Below are positions 44,981 through 56,828 of a stretch of 64,000 bases of DNA, piece after piece. Below the pieces are notes generated by a model. That model was not told the DNA's origin and searched no databases. It saw nothing but the letters and a program-made list of their open reading frames with translations. How positions within the stretch are numbered: position 1 is the stretch's first letter; every line of letters begins with the position of its first letter. This stretch comes from Amphibalanus amphitrite (taxonomy: Eukaryota; Arthropoda; Thecostraca; Balanomorpha; Balanidae): NCBI RefSeq assembly GCF_019059575.1, contig NW_024881705.1, forward strand, positions 310,001 to 374,000, in the 5' to 3' direction. The translations under genes were made by a program, and so were the position numbers.

Positions 44981-47900
44981 CTAGCTGCAGCCCCCCTCAG
45001 AACCCCCCTCCTCCGGACACGAGCCGGTCGGAGCCTCCTCTGCGCCGTCGGAGACTGGCCTCAGCACGAACACGGCGTCACTGAGCCAGTAGAAGGCCTG
45101 CTCCAGGTCCCCCTCGCAGAGGTACGGCAGCCGCGACCACCGCACCACCTGGCGGGCACGAGAGAAAACAGGCGGGACAGTGAAGAGATTCACAACCAGA
45201 CTCTCAGAGATTGTCAGAGAAATGCATCAAAATAGCTGCTGAGTGGTTATGAAAAGGTGAAACCTGGATTTCTGATATTTCAATAAAAGGTTTTAAGGTG
45301 AATCATCCATGAAATGCTAGAATTAAAATAAAAGCACGCTCTGCATCCAGCCGCGGTTGACTGGCCGCCTAGCTTCTGGTGCGAAGTAATAATTGTGGCA
45401 ATCAAAACACTTCGATAGCCCCAGACTAGAACAAGCACAAATCCCACATACCCCATCCCACGTTCTACGCCCGTGGTCGAACAACCCTCGTCCAGCGCTC
45501 ACCTCCAGTCCCGCCGGTCGGAACACGGTGTCTATGACGCCCGAGATCTGACCGGAGAAGGTGCTGCCACCTGGCGACATCTCCTCCACCGGACGGTGGT
45601 TCCGGTTCTCGCCTACAGGGGGCAGGGCGAGCGACGCGAAACGTCAATCGTGGTGGGAAAATGCATCCATCCATCCAATCCTTGCATCCTATCCATCGCT
45701 ACCAGGATCTATTTTAGGTCAATATTTCTTGGCTAGGCAGTAACAGGTTTAATAAAATTCACACGATGCTAAGGCCAATCGCGCTTTTCTAAAGAAAATA
45801 CATCAAATTTGCATGCCGACGCTAGATCAATGCAACGTCACGGCACACCACCTCATCCAATACACGGCACCTTACGACCACTCGCCATTCCTTGAGCACA
45901 AGGCCTTTCACTTTGAACTGTCAGTCATCTATCCCTCTCCCATAACTCCCTCATCCCTATGGAGCTGCCCGTCCCCTCTAACCCACCGTGTTCGACGTAG
46001 GGTGACAGTGGCAGCACGAGGGCCACCACCAGCAGGCCGTCCGGTCGGAGCACGCGCCGCATTTGCCGCAGCAGCGTCAGCGGACGGTCACACCGGTCCA
46101 GCACGTTCAGACACGTGACGACGTCGTAGAGCGTCTCCGACTCGTGCCACGTGGCCACGTCCAGCACACTGCCAGCGGGAGGCACGGGGTGATCAGGGCG
46201 CGGAGAGGGACGCTAGCTTATCATTGTAACAGGCGTGCGCACGCCATGAAAGAGCCCACTAATCATGCTTCCTCCCCTGACGCTTTCACAGAATGTTCGG
46301 TCACACTCACGATGCATATTTACTCCCACTATGACCCCGAGCGCCTACCACCTTTACTTCCACTATATCCCCGGGCGCGTACCACCTTTACTCCCGCTTT
46401 ATCCCCGGCGCCTACCACCACAGCTCATCTGCCATTTCCCCGTTCCCACCTGTATCCTTTGTCTCTGAGTATGCTCTGCATGGTGCCGGACACCTCAGTG
46501 GCGCTGACCCGGCCAAAGTGACCGGCCATGACCTCTGTGACCCGGCCGTCTCCAGCGCCCAGGTCCAGCAGTCGGTCGGCGCGCCACGAGCTGGAGACAC
46601 CCAGCAGGCGCACAAACTGCTCCCGGGAGAATACGAACATGGAGCCGCGCCGCAGCAGGCTGGGGGAGGTAAGAATAGAATGGAACACACAACATATGAA
46701 CATGGAGCACGCCGCAGCAGGCTTGGGGGGGAGGGGGAGGTTAGAATGGAATTGAACATGGAGCCGCGCCGCAGCAGGCTGGGGGGGGGGGAGGTTTGAG
46801 CATAGATAAGAACACATTGCTTGCAGTGTCACAACTCACAGTGCAGTACATTGGCACAGAAGATGGGGGGGGGGGGTGGAGGTTAGAGGGAAGATGAAGA
46901 CACCGACACTGCAAACAACGTGTCAGCAAATCGGATGTCGGAGAAAGTACGAGACCGGAAGGTAAGAATACCTGAAGCCGCCGTGAGCTGGCAAACGGAA
47001 CTGAAAGGTCAGGATTTAGCACATAACGGAATAAGGATTGTCACTGAGCAAAAGATAGCAGCGCGCTCACTAACGCACCTCGGTACCGTCCAACACAAAT
47101 TGCTCACTTTCAGCCACTGGACGATCAAGAGGAGCCCGGAATCGTCCCCCGAAAGGTGCAATTGTAAATGTTCATGAATGGAAAGAAGCAAACGCTTCTA
47201 CAGTTGCTCCCCTCTCACAAAAAAAAAACACGCCGGATCTAACGCTGGTGAAGTTTATACGTTCACCTGGCAGCCCTAGCAAATTCCACGACACCCGATA
47301 CGGCGCACACTGGGCCGGGGGTCCGGAAAAGTGCTAGAAATTATTTGTGATTGAGTTGTTGATCTCAGTGACAAGCAAACATGCTAAAAACGAAGTGGGG
47401 CTGCTTAACCCTCGCCGGACCTATTGTCGGACCCCCTACCCCCTCGGCCGGCCGAGGGGGGAGGGTTGGTACGACCCCTTTTTGCCGTTTCGCCCCTAAT
47501 GGAGCTAGAGCCTCGCGGAAAAAACAAGCGTGTGCGCCGTTTCAAGGCGAAACGATTGATACCCGATTTTAAGGTCCCAGGTCAACCGGTAACCTCTGAG
47601 GTGAAGTCAAAAAGCCCAAGGTAGGGTTTGGTTTTTGGCAAACAATTTCGCAAAAAATGGCCGTAGAGCAGCGATTTTGGCACTATCGTGTTCGCCTGGC
47701 TCAGGCGCGTCGAATGGTATACTTTTTGTTCGGGTGAGGTCAACTTAAGGTATTGACCTCGAGTCAAGGTCAGTTCAGAGCCCATCAGGCCACGAACTTA
47801 ATCGAAGGAGCATATCATTCGATTCGGGAGGTCTTCCCGAGTCCATTGGTGGCTTTCCCGAGTCGCTGGCTCAATTTGATCATGAGTTATTGACGAGAAA

Positions 47901-50900
47901 CTCCTATGACCGGTGTGACGTCATAAATGACGTCACGGAAGGTAAAAAATGCAAAAGTAAAGCAACGGATCTTGCAAGGAGTGCACGAAATCACGATTCC
48001 GTGTGCTTGAGATAGTTTGAAATCATTCCATGCGCAAAAACAACAGTTTCCTTATTTCCCCATTCACTTTTAATGGTGAGGTCACGTGACCTCGAAGAGT
48101 AGCAGGCATTAGCAAAAATTGCGAGTAGGGCATGACAGAAAGATGATTGGTGGTTTGTATGGCATGGCCATTTTTAGCGGCTCGAAATAACATTTCTCAA
48201 AAAGTCTAACTAAAGAGCAAGTTGTTGTTGATTATCACTGACTTGTGTTTAGGGGTTAATAATGACTGAATTTTTGAGTTTGGCCCAGAAATGTTGACAG
48301 CATTGTGTGCGTTGATCAATTCTGAGCTCAGGGACATATATTTTATTTAGATTATAAGCGTTTGTTTTTCACAACTTCCAGCGTTTTAAAGAGCGCCGGG
48401 CCTTCAGTAGAGCGGCGAGGTGACAATTGCCCCTACATCATGTGGTTTACTGGCGCATATCTCGAAAAGTAGCAGGGAAAAGCAGCAAAGCACCTATATG
48501 GAACAAAAGATGAGTAATCAGAGGCTAGTATAAAATGTTCATTTTTAGCCGCTCGAAATAACGTTTTTATAAAAGTCTAATTAAAAAATTGGATATGATT
48601 TTAAATTACGTCTTGCAGCTGCTTGCAAACAGCTAGCTTATCTTGCAGAAAAGCGATGCAATATGCCAGAATGATGTTGGCACAGTGAACAACAGTGCCC
48701 TGAACTAGTCTGACAGGAAATTTCGTTCAAAACGACGATTGGTCAACTAATAAATTACCACTAAAGTTCATCATTAAAATCGGTAAATGTGGTGGCCTAT
48801 AGAGAGTCTAAACTCTAAATTGTCTTGTGTTTGGTGACAACTGACGACCTCAATTTTGACCTTACGGCAAAACTAGCATCGGAATCGTATTCTTTGATCA
48901 ATTTGGGATCAAATAATACCTATTTTGTTCATATTGCGGACAGTCAGTTTGGGGGAATTTCTAGCGCTTTTTCAGGCTGCCGGCCTACAGTGCGGCGGTC
49001 CCACCGCGAACATAGCTCGGGACATGGGAAGAGCCCGCCTCGCCCCGTCATTCATCGACAAGGAGGTCAATTAGTTAGGTATTGGCCGTGGCGGCCGTGG
49101 CGGCATCTCCTCCATAAATCGCCGGGCGCTGCTCCGTCCGGGGGAGCGGGCCCCACCCGCCGCTCGAACCCAGCTCGCCGCTATCAGCACCCATTTCACC
49201 GGCGGCAATTAGCCAGTGCTAGACGGCGGTCCGAGCAGCGGGACACCGCCGCTAAGGGGAATTTTATACAGATTTAATGTCAGCCCGTCCGCGCTTTCAA
49301 TATAGATTGGGCCATTTATCTGGAGGAGTTGGGTGGTAATGAATGCGATATCCGCTGGCGGTGGTCGCGCCGGTCGGCGGTTCGACCGGTGAGAACGTGT
49401 CTCACCAGTCAGCGGTCGGCTCGAGGGGGCGGACGGAGGAGGTCCCAGCCCGGCACCCGAGCCAGACACAAAGGGGTGGTGGTGGGTAATCCGAAACAAA
49501 CCAGGTGACATCGTGACGTCTATTCCATCACTTGGAAGGAACCGTCGGACCTGGGTGTGAGCAACAATGGACGTGGACGCAGATGCTCGAAAACTGCATT
49601 CTTTTTAGGCAGACGACATTGGATATTCGACAGTGTATTGGCGCTGGACGAATCCGTAACTTGAATTCCTGTCATTACAAACGAAGCAGTTTTTTAAGAT
49701 TTATAATAGCTACAACAAACAAGGTGTTGATCGTGTTGACGCCGAGATAATTTGTCTTATCCACTTTGCCCCCGGGCCGCGGTAAGACGGGAGTACCTAT
49801 TGACGAACCGCTGTGTTCTACGGTAGACCCCGACCGACACAAAGGACGGGCATCACTGGGGTGTAGGTGTTCCGCGGACCGCCTGGAAGCTTCTGCGCCT
49901 TATAAAACGCACAGTCCACTTGAGCATCATGCTTCTCTTTGTCAGAATTATAGTTAATCATGACCATGATAGGTACCTAATGACCACATCCAAAGCTCTG
50001 CAACTTCATTGTTCAAGTTCACGTGGCATATAATGCACTGCAACTCATGCAGATTAGTTCAAAATGTCTTAAACACGCTTGCAATAACATCATATCCGTT
50101 TGTATAAGCCATCCAACGAAGTCCTCCCACGGCTATAACTCCGTGCTCCAAGTGAGCCGAGCCGGGGGCTGTTCTGTGGGACGAATTAAAACAATACTCC
50201 CGAACAGCCTGTCCAGCTGAGCTCGTGGTCAGCCGAGGCCCTCCAGGCACGTGCCGGCTACAAATGAGGGAGCAGGGTGGCCAGTTGGGACGCATCTCAA
50301 ATATCAGCAGTAAGCAGAGTATCCTCATAGCTGGGAAGCTTGATAATATTTATTACGAGGTTGCAATTGGTCGGAAGATGGTCGGAAGAGTACTTTTCAG
50401 TATGAATGTGTATCGGGAGAATAGTTTGTTAATATAAGAATAACCAGTAACCTCATAATATAAATTATGAGGTTATTTTTTTCTGTAATTATCGCTGACA
50501 AAGCTCCAAAAGCGAAATATTGGATAATTTTAAATAAAACTTTTTGGCCCCTTTTTCTGATTTATATTATGAGGACTGGTTATTCTTATATTATTATTAT
50601 TCATTATGAGCCTCAAGCAGAGTTTCAGCTTTTAAGAAGGATAGTTTGTTGTTTTGATATCTTGGAACCGAACGTGTTTGCCGACATATTGGACGTCGAT
50701 ATCGTATTTTCAAAGCAACAATGAATAATATTTAAAAACGTTGTCGGCACATTCTTTCGCAGTTCGATGCTTCATCAGGAATAGGACAAAGGCTCCCGCA
50801 ACTTTTGCAACGTTCTCAACATCAGCTCGCGCCGCAATCCTCCCACTGAGAGGTGCCGGAGCGCCTGTATCTGCCGTCCTCGTCCTCCGTACAGCGGAGA

Positions 50901-53900
50901 CACGCCACTGCACGAGACAGACGCGCCCAGTCATTCACCGTGTCATCAAAACTAGCCGTCCGACATCGCGGGAAATTGTGATTTGTCAAGTGGAAGCCAA
51001 CACAGGCGGTAGTTCGTGTTTACGATCCAATATGAGCCGAACGAGTTTCGCGGAAATTTTCATCAGAAGTTTCAAAGTTTGAATTAAGCAGCGCACAAGC
51101 CAAACCAGTGGAAGCGGCTGGTTGATTTGAAAATCAACAGGAAGGCTAATCAGAAAAAGCAAACATCCCTCCGAGTTTGTAATAGCAAACTTGCCGAAAG
51201 CCACAGATCTTCCCAAAGTTCTCCCTCCAAATTATACTGCATTGCGTATCAATTTGGGAAAGTAATGTAACTAAGCTTTGATGAATCCCGCAATCACCGT
51301 GCAATTAGCTCATGAAAACATTCATTGCTGTATAGTGCATGTATAATCAACTGGTTCACCTATATATGGGGCCAACACAAACACAAATCCCCCAAACTCC
51401 ACAAACGCCTTCAGCGCGGTTATTCGCAGCAGCGCCGCTCTCGGCCCGTCCCCCCCCCCCCCTCCGTCGGTTGTCGCCCCCTCTCTCGGACCTAATGGCG
51501 GCTGTCGGCTCCGATGGGCCGCCGTCGGCTCTGGCTGGCGCGCGCGAATCGTTATACAGTTAGGAATGCTAAACAGACGCAGAAAGAAAGGGTTGAACAC
51601 ACGCCGCGACGGCATCGGTCGATACCAAGCGGGCCGAGCAGTGGCGGTCCCAGGACAAAGTGTCGGGAGGCAGATATCTGCTCTGAATCGGGACGACCAT
51701 GTCACCCATGAATGAGAAAAAGACAGAACGGACAGTTTTACGAAGACGTATGTGAAGAAAGCTTCGTTACCCACCCAACCTGCCCTTTTGAGCGCGCCTC
51801 TGCCATTCCATCAGGCCCCGACGCCGCAGAAATTAAATTGGGAGCTGCGGAAAATTGGAGAAAAAATATAGAAATGTTTGCTAAGGAGTGAATATGAAAG
51901 GCGTCTAGGAACCAAAGGAGCTTGAGTTGGCCGGGGAGCGCCAGCAGAACGTGATCAGAAAGTCAACGGGAGAGAGGGGTAAGGAAGGGAGAGAGAGGAA
52001 AAAAGATGCTACTAAAATAGTGGTAGATGCTGATCCGGTAAAATGCCGATCGTTATTGACAGCTCATCGCAGTATAGCGGGCAAAATATGTCATGTCAAG
52101 CATGTCGGGATACGACCGAGTGCCCGAGGCCAAATACTACCTACATAAAAAAACGTGGGAAATTAGTTAAAATTAGGGACGTGGATGTATTTTTACATGA
52201 ACACTTTCGTTACTATTGAGGGCATATATCGCGTTCTTTCGGCAGCTCCCTTCCTGAGTATCCCGCATAACCCGAGTGCTGGGCTAGTTGTTGACGCTGC
52301 CCGGACGCCAGAGAAATTTTCCGGTGCTTTAGCCGCTGATGAACGATGGATCCTGTTCTCCGCTCCATGCTGGTTCGCTGAGAAATGCATATTCACAACC
52401 CGCCTCATACATGTTGATCTGCATAAAAATGCGTGTTGTGCTCAGCGCAATGGTGTGAACATCCCACTGGAATGTTACGTCTGTGACGTGGAAACGAGCT
52501 TCCGTGTGTGGCGTACTTTAATCTCGTCCAAATAAGAAACCGCATTTTAATTCCAAATAGTTAGAAAAAAGACAGTGTCAGATGACACACGATACAGGGT
52601 TAAAACAGCTAATCCAGAACACATGGAAACGATTCTCGGAAGGTAAATGTTGGACAAGTAACAATATATCCCGCAGTCAATTCCATTAAGCGTTCACTCT
52701 TATGAAATGTCACAAACCCCACCAACACCAGCGCTCATAGCCCTTCCTCAGATCTCATCCTCACTATTCACCAAAACAAACACACAATCTCACCCCACCC
52801 TCGGCTCGACCACCCGCACCCAGTCCGGCCACGAGCTGACCGTCCGAGTCCGGTGCTCGCGCGCCCCTCGCCGGCTCGTCCCGGCCGGCGGGGGGCGGCC
52901 AAGACGTATCGGTCGACGGCACGCGGCCGCCGCGCGCCGCGGGTGCCTCTTACGCCGTATTAAGCAAAAATGGCCGCATGTATAATTTGTTCATTTGCGA
53001 TCGGTTCCCACCGACGTCGGGGATGATAATTCTCGGCCGGGCGATGAATCACGGGCTGGGCCGTTTGGGCGAGCCGACGCTAATTATCAAATGGAGGAGC
53101 GGACTGGTACTGGAGAAGAGCATGGGAGGTAGGTTTATACAGACGGGAAAACAGAGAAGCAGACTGGCACGGCAGACGAGCATGGGAGGTGCGGACGGGG
53201 AGACGGAGAAACAGGAGATGGGGCAACGGAAGTGCGGGAGACGGGCATGGGAGATACTCGTGACGGGAGGCGGAACAATGAGGTACTGGCAAATACACAA
53301 AAACAAGGAAAAACGGTGTGCAAAGCGGACACATTCAGACGGAGGATTACTCCGTTATTATCGCACCGTTCATTGATAGTCCCCCTCCATAGTCCATCGT
53401 CATTTGGAGATGAATTATATTCCCTTCCACTTCCACAAAGTATCGTGCATAGTAGATGTACGTCGTACGATATATTATGTTTTGGTTATGTTTTGCCTTT
53501 TGCCCAACCGAATATTGGGCAAAAGGCAAAACATTGGCTGAAGAGTCACGAGGTAAGTTATATCGGGAAGGCAACTTCCAATATGGTATTGTGGACGACA
53601 GAAGCCATCTAACTACAATCATATGTGCTACCGTTGCTATGGTGTTGCGGGACCAAAGCAATAGGTACAAAAATATGCTGCATATTAAGATATTATAGAT
53701 ACCTACTGCTGTCTCGCAATACTACGCCAAAGAAACGACACAATCGCAGAAGCATGACGTCAAAACGCTAGTAATCTTGCTAGTAATGTCCCAGTAATCC
53801 TGCTTCAACTAAAACTTGTTGTCATCAATCAACCCTGGACTTGTCGGCGAACCGCCCGTGATTGGGGTATAGTTAGCACCCGGGCTGCGGCCCGCCGACT

Positions 53901-56828
53901 CCGGCCGACCGTCCGTCTCCCAGACGGGCCCCGCTCGTGCCGCCGCGGGCTCACTCGCCACCTCAGCCGCACCTCTTGCTCTCCATCGGGCGTCTCCGCC
54001 GGCGGCAGCGCCGCCTCAAGCGTATTGATTATTCAGCGCGCCCGCTCCCGGCTAAAAAATCTATTGAGAGCGCTCTCTCGACTGATTCCGGCGCAAATCT
54101 GGGTGTCTGCTCGGCGCGCGCCTGGAGGCGTCCAGAAGCGCTGCCGATGGGTGAGGGGGAGGGGGTGGGGGGGAGGGGAGGGGGGCAGGAGTCAGCAGAA
54201 CCGACGGCCGTCACAGCGGCCGCCCCGGGCGCACAAAACCAGCCGTGCAACGAGTAATTCACGGCATTCGACTGTCTTTCGTTAGTTCCAGACTAGGATG
54301 TTGTCGCTCCTCGTGATCCACTTCACGGAAGAAGAAAGAACGAGACGCGACGCTGCATGAGGGGAAGCTGGCTTAATGGAGACTTGGGCACCCGAAAAGA
54401 CTAACAATGAAATAGAGTGCACTGACTGTGGCGGTTAATGCTCACTCCAAGCCAAAGGAGCCTAGTACAGGGTGATTCATAGCCGTGTGACCGAAAATAA
54501 ATGAAAACTACAGGAAATGCATTCGTGTTACATGCCATTGCCAAGTACCATATCAAACAGCCAAATCTGAAGTTTTGATCCATGTATAGCATCAGTCACA
54601 AATACTTTTCGTTCGACTCTCACAAGCTTCTTTTAAACAAGATGTTCAAAATGGCCACCTCGGCGACTGATGCACTCCAGCGCCAGAGCCTAAAGTTGGC
54701 GATGGCGCGGACGCACAACATTTCTAAGGAAATAGAACCAAAGCAGCTTCCAATGGCATCCTTCAGCCCGAGAATATCCTGGGGACTCTCCTCATAGACC
54801 TCGGACTTTGCATAGCCCCAGAGGAAGAATTCCACGACGCTGAGCTCCGGCGAGCGTGGCGCCCACCTGACCTCAGCGCTCTTTGTAATCAACTTTCCGG
54901 GGTTCGCTTACCATTTTTTTTTGTGCCGTGTTTAACATTGAACCGTGCCCTCTGCTTTGAATTGATTAACGATTCTATGACTTTGTTATCTTCTTTGGAG
55001 TTTCCCTTGGGTGCAAGCCCTCAGACGTGCAGAAACATCTTTGTGTTTGCTTGATGGACTGCGTTAACCTATACAAATTACACATTTTTACTTTTTGCTG
55101 CGCTGTGTACATCTTGAGCGATACACACAGACCAGACCAAGATAGAACAAAACTTCATAAAATTTTCTACTAGCACGTGAAATTTCACACGAAAATATGC
55201 AATCCTCTTCTCAAGAGAGATCAACTAAATAGGTCACATGGCTATGAATCACCCTGTACTTCACTTCTGTTTCCATCATACCAATCACAAATCCTCCCCT
55301 TCAGACCGTCTATCTTCCTTCATTAACCCTGCAAACGCTATTTCACTCGCGCAACGACACCGTTGGACTCCTATTGGGCTCGGAAGCTATTGGCGTCGCG
55401 TTTCTAATAGGCACCGCGGTGCGGCCGGGGACATTCTAAATTCATTACGGTCGGCTGGTTTCGTGACTGGGGGGTGCTAATATGTTTGTTCTGCGCACAG
55501 TAGAATCAATGCGCGATTCCACTGTGGCCGGGGGCCACTCGGCGTGGAACAGGGGCCGCATTGAACCCTCCTCAACAAAACTCGTTAGGTGACGGTGTAC
55601 AGTCACAGATAGTCGGTGACGGCAAAGATGAGACTGAAACTGATCACAGCCAAGACCAATACCTAACAACGAAGTTCTTACGTAAAATAAAACACCGGCA
55701 AATATGCACTTTAGCTAGTAAGAGCAACTGAGTAAAAATTAACACAATTACTTCAAAATGGGCAGAGCTTCCTGATCTCCATAGTGCTACTGCTTTCGGA
55801 ATCGGATTTCACTGTAGTGTTTGTCAGTGCTGTTCGGTTCTAGCCTACAGTCCTCTCATTTCAGGTCAGGGTTATCGTTCATGCAATGATCCGACCCAGA
55901 GTCGACTTTGAAAAGCGAGCGTGCTGCAATGCTCGCAAAACTCATCCAACATGCCCAGAAACAAAAACCCCCATCGTGTCCCAAAGAGGTCAGCTGGAAC
56001 ATTCCGTGACCATCATAACATCTTACATCCGTGACCACTGACCACTGACCAATTTGGCAGAGACCACAAATATATAAAATAATTCAAAGCCGGCGTAAGT
56101 GAACCAAGACTCACCCCACCAATCGGTACTCACCCGTTCACTGAAGTTTGGGTCATAAAGAGCGTGAGGATGGACTTGACCAGCGTGTGCCACAGCTGTG
56201 TGAAGAGCCAGTCGGACTTCTCGTGACATTGCGCCAGAAACTCCTCCGTTTGGGAGTCAGCCGACAGCGGCAGGAACAGTGCAGAGTGCTCTGGGTTCAC
56301 CTGAGTCATGTCTACTCGGTACCACTGAAAGATAAGGAGGAGTCCGATGGTGTTAAAGGTTACTGTGCAGTGGCTGTGTGTGCAGTGCTGCTGCTCGTCG
56401 TGCTCATTTACAGGCTACCTCTGAAAGTAGTGAAGGGTCGCAGACGGTTGGATTACAGTTATTGTTGTTTTCACTGTCCAAAGTGCACAGTTAAGGACAG
56501 TCAGCCATTTGACAAAAGACACATCACAAGCCAGTGTGCTGCCACAGCTGTAAACTGTGGCAGTGTTAAATGATAAGACCTACCCAAAGTAGCATTGACA
56601 GTTTGCTCAGTGTTGACACAACAACTAATCCAATTATCCAAAGTAGCATTATTTATTGGACACTGCGACTACTAATACAACCTGTGTAGTGAGCTATTTG
56701 AAGCTCTTCGAAGAACTAAACTCACCTGGCTTTTATCAAATGTCTTCAGCTCCTCATCCCTTTTGATTCTATCATAAAGAGCTCTGCTGAGAGTACTTCT
56801 CAAGTAGACTCTTTCTCCAGAGGCCATC
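44981..56828 (-). CDS. METTL9: METTL9/DREV protein-histidine N-methyltransferase, 6 exons
   Basis: Exons, minus strand: 56828-56726, 56324-56134, 46659-46450, 46168-45987, 45612-45503, 45148-44981. Phases agree throughout and the protein is 320 aa (human 318). METTL9 uses SAM to make 1-methylhistidine in alternating His-x-His sequences. Seen here: FMTQTSVNG|LLRRGSMFVFS across the exon 2-3 junction, SAM-binding LLDLGAGDGRV (128-138), LNVLDRCDRPLTLL after strand 4, and RLPYLCEGDL near the C-terminus, all family hallmarks. The ATG at 56,827 is one base after an acceptor (TTTCAG|G), so an upstream exon with a signal peptide, as in vertebrates, is possible. With this start no signal peptide is present. 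The last 15 residues are Gly/Ser/Glu-rich. Confidence 0.93.
46635..46797 (-). repeat. Three tandem copies of the acceptor and start of METTL9 exon 3
   Basis: Word CATGGAGCCGCGCCGCAGCA + GGCTGGGGG on plus occurs at 46,639 (real exon edge), then as CATGGAGCACGCCGCAGCAG (near 46,700) and CATGGAGCCGCGCCGCAGCA (near 46,757). Each intronic copy keeps a poly-C tract and AG followed by CCTGCTGCGGCG, so each could be used as an acceptor. Spacing is about 57-61 bp. Confidence 0.9.
50431..50592. repeat. Hairpin with about 30-bp inverted repeats
   Basis: AATATAAGAATAACCAGTAA followed by CCTCATAATATA at the left, and TATATTATGAGGACTGGTTA then TTCTTATATT at the right, are reverse complements with a small gap. 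It may be a tiny MITE. No target duplication is clear, although TTATTATTATT follows on the right. Confidence 0.55.
53489..53533. repeat. Palindrome around TTTTGCCTTTTGCCCAA
   Basis: TGTTTTGCCTTTTGCCCAA and TTGGGCAAAAGGCAAAACA are exact reverse complements with a 7-base loop. It could form a stable stem-loop. It resembles neither a tRNA nor a terminator known in animals. Confidence 0.7.
54468..55256 (-). mobile_element. Mariner-family element with degenerate transposase
   Basis: Left end TA then CAGGGTGATTCATAGCCGTG, right end, read backwards, CAGGGTGATTCATAGCCATG, then TA (55,257-55,258). The inverted repeats are about 25 bp and the TA target duplication fits Tc1/mariner. The interior has the C-terminal transposase fragment described separately. 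The 5' part of the transposase is missing or too decayed to read, so the element is dead. It sits in METTL9 intron 2. Confidence 0.8.
54620..54892 (-). pseudogene. Mariner-like transposase C-terminal fragment
   Basis: A 90-residue open frame contains RSPELSVVEFFLWGYAKSEV, the RSPDLTPxDFFLWGYxKxxV hallmark near the last catalytic Asp of mariner-like transposases. In this copy the usual Asp in front of FFLWG is Glu (VEFFLWG), which would be unusual for the catalytic residue. It continues to the end of the protein with the L..I..CFGSI pattern. The N-terminal part is missing. Confidence 0.75.

Larger units (their letters stand above)
46660..56133 (-). other. METTL9 intron 2 (9.5 kb)
   Basis: It contains an AGGTCA-family repeat (about 47,580-48,110) next to a lone TTAACCCTCGCC end (47,405), a small hairpin at 50,431-50,592, a short palindrome at 53,489-53,533, and a mariner relic (54,468-55,256). 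Several GC-rich stretches with embedded AT words (49,200-49,380; 52,850-53,110; 53,880-54,090) look different from the repeats and may be conserved regulatory DNA. No exon with matching phase was found or needed. Confidence 0.6.

Noticed and set aside
56023-56229. Minus-strand frame reading YDPNFSERVS as METTL9 sequence
   Set aside because: Wrong frame. The neighbouring frame gives LFMTQTSVNG, which continues in phase into LLRRGSMF of the next exon.
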